A DNA stretch of 64,000 nucleotides from Combretum micranthum. Taxonomy: Eukaryota; Streptophyta; Magnoliopsida; Myrtales; Combretaceae. The notes beneath the pieces are model-generated. The model did not search any database, had not been told where the DNA came from, and was given only the letters and a program-made list of their open reading frames with translations. Position 1 is the first letter of the stretch, and each line of letters begins with the position of its first letter. A program made the translations under genes and the position numbers. Positions 1 through 8,689 of this stretch are shown piece after piece. The stretch spans positions 62,001-126,000 of the forward strand of contig JAMXBD010001205.1 in assembly GCA_024138025.1 (NCBI GenBank), written 5' to 3'.

Positions 1-17
1 TGAGGAACACATCATAG

Positions 18-194
18 GCCCTGTCTGATGCATGGTCAGCAGTGATCTCACGTATGGTTAGGGATGAAGAGGCTTTGTGCCGTTTCAGTGGGCAAGATAG
101 ACAATGGTCTGCTTCTGGGTTTTGTTCCATGTTTGCTCAGATCAAACAACTCTCTGGAATGTTTGTGAGAACAAAAGAAGCACCAGTATGTTGA
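18..194 (+). CDS. Possible last exon of an unrecognised gene (partial)
   Basis: A 58-codon open stretch follows an AG at 16-17 and ends at TGA 192-194. It reads like coding sequence (SDAWSAVISRMVRDEEAL, then QDRQWSASGFCSMFAQ) with no low complexity. The frame has a stop just before the AG, as expected for an intron end. An AATAAA at 428-433 could serve as the polyadenylation signal, which would make about 195-450 the 3' UTR. I do not recognise the protein. The rest of the gene would lie left of the window. It could equally be a gene fragment carried by a repeat. Confidence 0.4.
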   Translation, partial: ALSDAWSAVISRMVRDEEALCRFSGQDRQWSASGFCSMFAQIKQLSGMFVRTKEAPVC

Positions 195-427
195 TTTCAA
201 CTCAATGTTGATGATAATATGTACATGTGGATTTTAATAGAAAATGTTTCTTGTCACGATCTTTTTTAACTCAGCATTGTCGGCCACCATTTGCCTTTTT
301 TGTTTTTGCTTGGCCTCCCTTCTTTTACCGGTGTTTTAAATAACTAATGGGACCTACCATCGAAAAAGGAGGATCATTTTTTATATTTTGTAATCTCACA
401 CATTTCTTTTTGATAAAAATCTTTGGA

Positions 428-433
428 AATAAA
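428..433 (+). terminator. Candidate polyadenylation signal AATAAA
   Basis: A canonical AATAAA lies about 230 bases after the stop of the putative exon ending at 194. In AT-rich plant DNA this hexamer is common by chance, so support comes only from its position. Confidence 0.25.
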
Positions 434-450
434 ATGTTATTTGATGCTCG

Positions 451-2274
451 GAAAAGAAAAGGCATGGCCAGCTAATTGTTATGGATTTCTTTCTTTTATA
501 TTTTTGTTATTAATTTGCCTTGGAGGGCAATCAAACACAATTACACAAAGAAACTAAGTCTTATACATTCGTGCCCCAATCATTGTTCTCCTGCCAGTGA
601 TAATTTTATTCTATTTTGTATCTTAGGATCTTATTTTATGATAGGTTTTAGGTGGTTATTAATAATGACGTGATATATTTCAAGTTTAATATTTTGGTAT
701 TTATTTTGGTAGCATGAGATAAAGATATATGTTTATATTTTATATACATCTTATATCATATATTTTAAAAGACATAAGATACAAGTTTTAATAGCAAGAG
801 ATAATTGTAAAAGTTTTCATGATGAAAAACTAGTCTTATCACAACATTGCGTTTAAGTTGATAATTAAATTGATGTTAGAAGATGATAAATAGAAATGAG
901 TAACTTTTTTTTTTTAAAGAACTATAGATGTAACAAAATCTTTTATAATTAGCAAAGGAATGCAAAAATCTTTTATAATTGTGATACCTTTAATGTAAGG
1001 AAAAATTTTTCTCAAGAGAAAAGAGGAGACCTATTTAAACAAAATAAATTATCCAAATATACTAATAAGTTTGAGTTTTCAAAGGCTTTTGTAAAAATTT
1101 TTTAAAGAACTATAGATGTAATCAATTATGAATAAAAAGATCTAATTAAAACAGAAAAAAATAAAAACATATGCAGACTGACATGCAGACTGATTCTCAA
1201 ACAACATCAAAAGACATGCTAATAAAATGTAAATTATTGCATTTTGAATAAAAGAAATCTTTTTCTTATTACTTTGGTTCTCTTTATTTTTTCCTTTAAA
1301 TCACATCTTAAAAATTTAATTTCAAACACTGGACACATGAATTTAAATTTGGTAATAAAAGAAATAAATATTTATATGATCAATCCATTAAACAAAATTT
1401 CCAAATAGTCGAAATCACTTCCTTTCTCAAAGGTCTCCCAAAAATGATACGTAAGGATTGGTTATACACACTCTCTCACTCACATTCATCGTGTGTGTGT
1501 TAATAACATGATTTAAAATAGAAAAGATTATAACAAATTTATCAACATATTTTACTTTATTCCATCCCTTGAATATTTGAACTATCATGTACACAGTGAT
1601 ACTTTATATCTCCTCATATTTAATAATAAATAATAATAATAATAATAATAATAATAAGATATTTTTAGTGATTTATTTGCACCTATATCATTAGTTAAAT
1701 TGTATTTTTTTAAGTTAATATAAAAGCAGTAGAAATCTCACATAATAGGGAAAAAGAAATAACAAACAGAAAACGAAGAGAAAGGGACTAACATAATAAT
1801 TTAAAATGAAAAATTAAAAGTAAATAATAGTATTTTTTTTTCATAATTAGTAATAATAGTGACACATGATAATAGTATAGATCTAAAATCTAAAACATGC
1901 TATATATAGAAGCAGCCATTTTCAACATATAAGGATGGATTATGTTAATTGCAATTTATAATCCTATAATATAATATAAAAGTATATGTTTTAATATTAC
2001 AATAGGTATATGTGATATATAATATTAATATTATAAAAGTGCTATTTTGGAGAAAAGAAAAGTACTAAAATTCCGTCTGTCGCATAAAATAGATAGAAGG
2101 AAAACACTATTGCAACCAAAACAAATTTCGATATTTAATGTCAAAATGCCTAATTCTTTGTAATTTGGTTTTCCCTATTTATAAATTAACCCTTGGATTC
2201 ATTAGTTGTTTGTGATAAGAAAAGGTATAGCACAGTTATTATAGAGAAAAATAATGAACAATCATGGTTTGATG
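451..2274. other. AT-rich intergenic stretch, no gene seen
   Basis: Only short open frames occur, with no recognisable motif. It contains an (AAT)n microsatellite at about 1621-1658 and scattered A/T runs. No conserved gene, RNA or complete element was recognised. Confidence 0.6.
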
Positions 2275-3106
2275 TAGGGGTGAGTGCAATGCGGTTCAAT
2301 CCGATTCACCTTCAAACCAAATCCAACCATATATTATAGTTTGATTTTTCGTTTAAATTTGAACATAATCATACAATTCGGCTCGCAATTTATTTCATTA
2401 AAAAATGGTTTGATACTATTCGATTTTGCGACTCAAACCGTTTATTATTCTTAAAAAAAATACATTCTATCAAAAGCTTCAATTACATATTTCTTATTAT
2501 CAATACAAATTTAAACAATATTATTTAAAATTAATTATTTACATAAATAAATATGTAAAACTTGTAGTGGGAGAGAGATTTCATCCATCATGAAATTATA
2601 GTCATACTAACCTATAATAATATACTAGATTCGATAAAATAAGAATATATTAGCCTAATATGAGGCGCAAATTTTAATTCGTCGTATATTTTGGAATCGA
2701 CACATTATCAATTATATAAATCAATAAGTAAATAAGTAATAAAAGTGGATTAATTAGTAATACAAGGAAAAAAAAAGGAATGAGCACTAGAGGTCAAAAT
2801 CTAAAAATTATCTTATTTATAGGCACACCATAATAATTAAATCATGATGTAATCATTATAATTTAATTTTCATGAATAATGCATATTTAAATAAAAAATT
2901 TAAAAATAATAAAATAATTAAAAAATATGTTTGATTTTTTTAATATATAAAATGGTTGGTTCAGAATCTAAACCCAACCATGAGGTGATTACTTTTTATC
3001 AAATTGAACTACAAACTAAACCGTTTTTTAAAAAAATTAAAATTTTGGTATAGCTCAATTTGACATAATTCAATTCGGGGTTCAATCAATTTTTCATACA
3101 ATCCTA
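2275..3106. mobile_element. Non-autonomous hAT-type element (about 0.83 kb)
   Basis: The left end TAGGGGTGAGTG and the right end CATACAATCCTA form an imperfect inverted repeat of the hAT type (TAGGG...). Both ends sit in 8-bp direct repeats that match at 6 of 8 positions (GTTTGATG at 2267-2274, TTTTGATA at 3107-3114). Near each end, iterated GGTTC/CCGATT/AACCAA motifs occur in both orientations, as in hAT subterminal regions. There is no transposase frame. It is an old insertion, judging by terminal decay. Confidence 0.6.
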
Positions 3107-3350
3107 TTTTGATATGTAATCTCCTCGACTACTAATCATAAAACCAATTCAATATGCTTAACCTTTTTGTTTTTCTAATTTACATAAAAAAGAAAAAAAA
3201 AAGAAATGAAAAGCCTCTTTCCTTGTTTTGGACCACCTTTTTAGTTTTTTTGATATTATGAGAATGAGACGAAACAAAGCCGAAAGCTTAGACTTAAGAA
3301 CTTAAGCCGATCCTCTGCCCTGCCTACGCTGTAATAATTTGATTGCAACC

Positions 3351-4000
3351 TGTGTGGGTATGAATCCGGATGCAACGATCACGTGCGTGTCGCGTGACTA
3401 TCGCGCTACGTGTGACCTAGGGAAACAACACGTGATAAGATGATCAAGAGAGAATCACGTAGGGAGGAGGAGTAGGCAATCTCAATAGGCTCTAACACAC
3501 GTGTGACAGGTAAGGGAGCTAAATAGCATCAACATCACTGAGTACTATGGATTCGTGTATGTTCTTGAGTAAATTAAGTGTTTGATTCACCAAGACGGAA
3601 ATCCGGCAGCACGACGGCGTTCGTCCAAGATTTCACCTTGTCCAAATGAGGTAAGGACTAAGGTATTTATAGAGGATTTGGCCGTCAATGTCGTCCGTCA
3701 GATGAAACCGACGACCAATGGCTAGGATGAGTCCCCTCATTATGGATATGAATATGGGCTCCTTTATGGACCCAGGCCCATAAGGCCTTCATTGTAATGT
3801 GTGTGAGCCAATTTGAGAAAGGTTGGAATTGGGCAAGCCAATTCCAACGGGCCCTACTCCAAGCCTACCATGCCAAAACTCCCATGATCATCCCAATTGG
3901 ATTGGGCCTAACTCTTTAAGCCCTGTCACATTAGCCCAAAGAGTTAAATCCAAATAAGAATTAGGTTCAAGGCCTTTGTAATCAGATTTGTACATCTACA
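3351..4000 (-). repeat. 3' LTR of the Tat-like element
   Basis: It matches 18057-18702 along its whole length and runs from TGTGTGGG to TCTACA on the + strand (TGTAGA...CACACA in element sense). In element sense a TATAAATA box lies at 3671-3664, which makes roughly 4000-3675 the U3 part. A 10-bp hairpin with a 5-base loop lies at 3823-3847. Five ACGT cores lie downstream of the TATA box. Confidence 0.92.
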
Positions 4001-4010
4001 TTTTGCCCCC
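4001..4010 (-). other. Polypurine tract of the Tat-like element
   Basis: In element sense GGGGGCAAAA directly abuts the 3' LTR start TGTAGATG. This is the expected position for the plus-strand primer. One C interrupts the purines. Confidence 0.65.
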
Positions 4011-4012
4011 TG

Positions 4013-4760
4013 ACCAAAGTCCTTTGGGTTTCATCGGAGGGGTTTGGGCATTATTTCAAGCCCTTTCGAATAACAAAAGTCTCATCTAGCGCATGTGCGC
4101 TATAACGTAGCTGCACTGCTGCTTGGTGTGTTAATTTCTTAATGGCTTGTAATGTAGAAATTTGGTGCAACATCGTCAAACAATTGAATTCTTTTGAGAG
4201 ATATTCTCGTATTATTTGCCGGTAATGAAATTGATCTCTCAAAAGGCAGGCCACTGGATTCATGCAATCCTTGCCTAATCCGATCCTGAATTGAAAGATT
4301 TCGTTCAAAATAATTCAGCTGCTCCTCATGAGAAGGAATCTGTGATCGTTGATAAAAGTTAACAGGGTTGAATCCAGCGGTGCGAGCTTGATGACTAACA
4401 TGTGCTCAGTTCCATACCACCCTGTAGACCTAAACCCTTGGCTAATTGCCTCGTACGCAGTTGCTCCCGAAACATCTGATGCTCCATTGATCGCAATTGC
4501 CCCCTGCTGAGCACGATACAACACTATATCTCTCTGAATCTCTTGAGGCCTCCGGCCAAGTTTTGCTTGGATAAGTTGCTCTAGAGATGGATCAACAAGC
4601 CTGGAAGGATGATGAGAGCATTGCAGCTCATGTAGATGTTTCTCCAGACAGGATCCATAAATGCTTGTCCAAGTCCAGGCTCATGCATTCGATTTTGCAG
4701 CATTTGCTCAAGGAGGACTTGCTGAATCTGAGAATGAAGAGTTATCCATAAAGGTGTGAA
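4013..4760 (-). pseudogene. Host-gene fragment, probably GYF-domain (EXA1-like) protein
   Basis: Read on the minus strand, about 4655-4315 gives a glutamine/histidine-rich stretch containing PSLEQLIQAKLG. A different frame after about 4380 gives EEQLNYFERNLS and then GLHESSGLPFERSI. These resemble, from memory, the C-terminal half of large plant GYF-domain proteins of the EXA1 type, which act in translational repression. The frame changes at least once and contains stops, so it is not a working gene. No GYF domain itself is present. It lies inside the retrotransposon between the PPT and the CCCH-like fragment, in the sense of the element. Confidence 0.42.
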
Positions 4761-4804
4761 AAACCATTGTCAGCTACGCAAGTCCTAGGCCATGAACACT
4801 CCTC

Positions 4805-6180
4805 TCAAGATTTTCCATACTTCTCAACATATCCCTCAACAAGTTTTGTGATCTTGGGTCGTGCTGAGGAAAGATATTGGTTAGTCAATCCTATAGTAGT
4901 AGGAACATGTTGGGGCTGTATGGTGCCAATGACTTTTTCTACTGCCTTCTTTACAATTGTATTATGTGCATCCTTGTTGAGTCGACCCTCCCGCCAGCTT
5001 GGTTTCAACAATTCTTTGACAAAATCAATAAGAACAGCTCGGAAATGCCTCAAAGTCCTTGGATCCTTTTGCGTGTCTACATTTGCATCACATGCGACTG
5101 TTGTCTCAGTAGCTTTTTTAACCCGTCCTTCTCTTAAGTCATTTTTGTGCCTTTCCTTATTATTTTTATGCTTAATTTCAAGACCATGATTGTCATCACA
5201 AAATTCAGAAGTGCCCTTGACAAGGTCAGGACCCAAGCCAGGTGTGACATTCTCATTTTGACCAACAACAGAATTCTCTGCTGTCTCTGCCCGAATTCCA
5301 TATAAATCTTTCCCATGCATACCATAATCCTTGTCTAGCATACATTCATAATCCATCTTTCTCACATTTTGAGCCAATGGTTTCTTTATTACCTATAAAA
5401 TAATGTCTTAATGATCGCTCCCGTACACTTGGTTGCTCAATGCTATCACGGAGAGGGTCATAAGGGCTTCCAGGAGATGATATTCCAGTATGAGCAACAA
5501 AAGATGATCGAAAGGGAACAGATGGCTCCCAATCGTAAGAGAAGATCTTTGCTTTGAATTTTGCCCACAGCAGTGGATCTCCAGCTATGTCACTTATATT
5601 TTCTTGCTCATAACCAGAGACAGAGCAGCTGTGCAATAAGCCAGCACCACCTGGGATGCGATATTCACTATGCAGTAAATTTTGAGCAGCAGGTGTAGTG
5701 TTCTTCCAGGCTAAGCTATAAGGCAGCATCATTCCAACGGTAAGAAGAGATCCATTCGAGATGGAACTAACAGAATGGGTCAATGCAGATAAAGGACAAT
5801 CATTTGCCGGATATTGACATTCATTACCAGCTCGACCCTCCTGACCAATTGCATATGAGGAGAAACCCTTAGTTTGATCTGAGCCTAGTGATCCAACTGG
5901 TGATGTATATTTTCTGATTTTGAAAGCATGAGAATCCCACCTCAAGTGTTCTCTTTCAAGTGAAGAACTGTCACCTTTCTTAACCAAATGATCATGGTTT
6001 TGGCTAACTCTATCCGAAGACTGGGAAAGTGTAGATACATCCCTAATAGTAGATTCAGGTGGCACCCTCACACCAGCCAACCTTAACTTCTCATTGCTGT
6101 CTCGCAGACCTTCATTATCCTTTGTTTCATCAAATAAGTTGAGTCAATCTGTTCGAGTAAGCTCTTCATCTGTCCTCCAC
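4805..6180 (-). pseudogene. Host-gene fragment, C-terminal part of CCCH zinc-finger protein 38/55-like
   Basis: Two overlapping minus-strand frames (about 6180-5346 and 5377-4805) make one coding stretch with a frame change near 5350-5380. An in-frame TGA lies near 6147 upstream of the first. The end contains FVKELLKPSWREG, HNTIVKKAVEKV and KITKLVEGYVEKYGKS, then a stop. This is the SRI-like C-terminal domain I know from plant CCCH zinc-finger proteins of the 38/55 type. The upstream part contains YDWEPSVPFRSSF and SPYDPLRDSIEQP, which also fits those proteins. No CCCH fingers remain, so only the 3' part of the source gene is here. It lies in the retrotransposon's 3' region in element sense, next to two other gene relics. 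The alternative, an insertion of an unrelated Pack-type element, is not excluded. Confidence 0.62.
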
Positions 6181-6840
6181 GATATGTTTTTTTTTTTTTT
6201 TTACCAAAAAAGGAAACCTACCTAAATAATACCTAGAGCGAAAATAGATGAGTGGACGAGATTAATGCCACAGACGGCATATAAAAAGGATTATCCTATG
6301 AAAAAATATGACATGAAGAAAAGTTACTAAAAATAGTAAAAACGCGGTTTTGAAGGCCTAAACGAAGGAATTTGGCCGAAACCGGCTTGGGTCATGAGTA
6401 AAGCTGATGAGTATTGCTCGTTGGGCCGTTTCCCTTCAGAATATGGTCTCGCTCGGTAAAAATTCAAAACTCCCCAAAATTACGAAACTACCATCTCAAA
6501 ATCACGAAACTGCCATCGACACTATTTTTCCTTTTCTGCTAACGTTTCTTTTTTTTTTTTTTTAAATTATTTCTGAAACATGCACCCTGTCCCCTGCATG
6601 CCAGCATACGAATTTGGTACAATGTGGTACTATCAGATAGGTGCCAAAATTTGATTGGCCCTTGGCACAAAGGAGCAACTTTTCTGTTGCCATATGCCCC
6701 TCTCTTTTCCAACATATCTGAATTCTGTTTCTTCTTCACAACATTTCATTCATTTTTTTTTCATTTTTTTTTTGTGCTGCCAATTTATATAACGAAAAAA
6801 CGATTCCAGATTGCAGTCACAAGCTAATCCAAAAAAAAAA
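6181..6840. other. Spacer within the captured region, possible intron or promoter remnant
   Basis: The stretch has T-rich runs at 6188-6202, 6548-6563 and 6755-6773 and no coding pattern. About 6360-6540 is GC-richer and contains repeated ACGAAACT(A/G)CCAT-type words. It could be an intron kept with the CCCH-like fragment, which would imply capture of genomic DNA rather than cDNA. I cannot decide. Confidence 0.3.
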
Positions 6841-7440
6841 AACAATAGCAGAGGATCTTCCCCAAGCTGAGGTTACACGCCAACTCCATAGTTTAATTCT
6901 CCAAGTAGCAGCATTGCCGGGTTCAGGAGGATTTTTGAGGCCGGGGATATCCAGGTACTTCCTTTGGCTAGTCATGATTGATTTACTTGGTTAGCAATAT
7001 GATATGAAAAGTGGAGACCAGTTTCTATAACATGAATGATACCCTGCAGAACCAAGGTTGCAGCATTCGTTGGAGGTTGTAGCATTCGTTGACCAACTCC
7101 GGCAGGTATCACACATCCATCGTTTCCCCCAGCATAATGGTTGGTTGAGTTTGTAGCATGCTAACAGTCACATCTCTCATAGCATTAATAAATTATGATT
7201 CCTCCAAAGGTTATGACTTCAGATGCTCACTTTATCCGCCATATTATGCAGCTGCAGTAGAGGAACAAATAATTTGTCCATTAACCATATCGTCATTGGG
7301 GGCAAAACAACTCCATGTGCAGGCTTTGAGAACCAACAGCCCAGGTAAGGTACATTTCTCCTTCCATAAGAGTATGCCAGTAAGTTTGATGCCAATTTCA
7401 TCAAATCTTTTACACTGCCTCACATTCAGCGAGTAGTGGT
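6841..7440 (-). pseudogene. Probable further exons of the CCCH-like fragment
   Basis: Minus-strand frames here show peptide pieces such as MRDVTVSMLQTQPTIM, and in another frame GIGQQML..PTNAATLVLQGIIHV. The Q/P/N-rich composition is like the disordered middle part of CCCH-38/55-type proteins. Frame changes and stops are frequent. The assignment to the same source gene rests mainly on position and composition. Confidence 0.28.
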
Positions 7441-7659
7441 CCTTTCCCTTTCCTCAACATCATGATGGTCATGTTCTGCTCCAAGCGTGTATCCAAGCTT
7501 CTCTATCTCTTCTAACAAATCATTTAGCTTGATACTAATAATATCAGATATTCTTGGATGATGATTTTTTTTTTTTTATAGAATAAATGCCTGTCAAGGA
7601 CTAAGCAGAGATGTAACTGTAGGAAACTTGAATGTTTTCTTCTTCTTTTATTTAGCTGA

Positions 7660-7880
7660 AATGCTGTTGCTTCTGCATGACCTCCACCCTAATCCTGGCA
7701 ACACGCTCAGGAGCAAACCCAAGAGCCTTCGGTCCTCTGTAATTCTTCTTATCTCTTCTTTGGCAACTTCCACATCTGCCTTGGTCTTTATGTCCCTGGC
7801 GTACCAGGGCAGATCCTTTCTAGTACTAGGTGCTCCTCCTTTTCATCCTCCAAATAATTGTCCTTTTCAGACATAGTTTG
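7660..7880 (-). pseudogene. Host-gene fragment, MMTAG2-like protein
   Basis: The minus strand reads RKDLPWYARD..KTKADVEVAKEEIRRI. After a one-base frame change it continues with LGFAPERVARI and QKQQHFS. This fits the conserved block K-D-L-x-W-Y followed by KEEIRRIKEEEE and ALGLAP known from multiple-myeloma-tumor-associated-protein-2 homologues of plants. Only about 70 residues remain and the frame is broken, so it is a relic. It lies in the same sense as the CCCH-like and GYF-like relics. Confidence 0.45.
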
Positions 7881-8289
7881 ATGGACTGCAAACACATGAA
7901 ATGTACTGAACCTTTTGCTCATTTAATGCCCTGTCTTGTAGAGTCATCCTCCAAAGAATGTATGTACTTTTATATATGTCTTCATACCAAACCTTTATTG
8001 TTTGTGAAACTAACTCATCTCATTTTCTTGCAATGCAGGGATTGAAGTATTGAATCTTCATTGTGCATCCGCTTGACTTCATTTTTACAAGTATGGTTTT
8101 TCGCTTTATAAACTGCCTATTCAATGTCATATTAGTGCCACCAATCGTTAATGATTTCTGAACACATTCGAAAAGAATACTCAATTCCATCATTCACATT
8201 CACCATGTGTTCCATTCATTCATTTAATGACCACGGTGCCTCGTGATTTTTAAGACAGAGCTCTTTGTTGTCCGTGTTCCGACCGCATA

Positions 8290-8494
8290 AATGGCAATCT
8301 TGAGACCATGCACTGTACGATGACACTCTCAGCCGTGCGTGTCCCAAACCTCATGTGACAATCTTGGAACCGCACATTGCGTCCGTGTTCCATTCCTCAC
8401 GTGATGATCTTGGCACCGCACCGCACCGCCATGAGAGAGGCTCTCCTCGGTTATTTGTGTCTCTCTTGCCCATGCGACGATCTTGGAACCGCAC
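8290..8494. repeat. Four-copy iterated motif upstream of the PMD gene
   Basis: The core ATCTTGG(A/C)ACCGCA, or a close variant, recurs at about 8296-8312, 8360-8375, 8406-8420 and 8479-8493. It is usually preceded by CA(C/T)G(T/C)GA(C/T). A second word, GTCCGTGTTCC, occurs twice (about 8271 and 8381). Copies are spaced 50-75 bp and the last one touches a TATA-like site. The arrangement looks like iterated regulatory elements. Confidence 0.6.
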
Positions 8495-8495
8495 C

Positions 8496-8503
8496 ACTAT
8501 AAG
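8496..8503 (+). promoter_or_regulatory. Candidate TATA box for the antisense PMD gene
   Basis: ACTATAAG lies about 190 bases before the ATG at 8690 and immediately after the iterated motif. It faces the PMD gene, opposite to the retrotransposon. No transcript evidence is available. Confidence 0.4.
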
Positions 8504-8689
8504 AGGGGATTCTTACTCATCTTGGGCACCTAATCATTTGGTGAATGAATGAGATACTGTGGTAGCTAATACACTTGTTGCATATGTCTCATGCCGCATA
8601 TTTGAGTTCACGAATAGCGTCTCTTTCGATCTTGTATGTGCATATAACTCCTTTATCATGTAGGTGCGCATAAAATAAACATCTTGAGG

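Noticed and set aside
4767..5189. 140-codon frame on the + strand
   Set aside because: Mirror of the CCCH-like relic, whose motifs are read on the minus strand.
4805..7440. CCCH-like sequence as a working host gene into which the LTRs inserted
   Set aside because: Frame breaks, missing zinc fingers and position between INT and PPT of one element argue for captured or inserted fragments.
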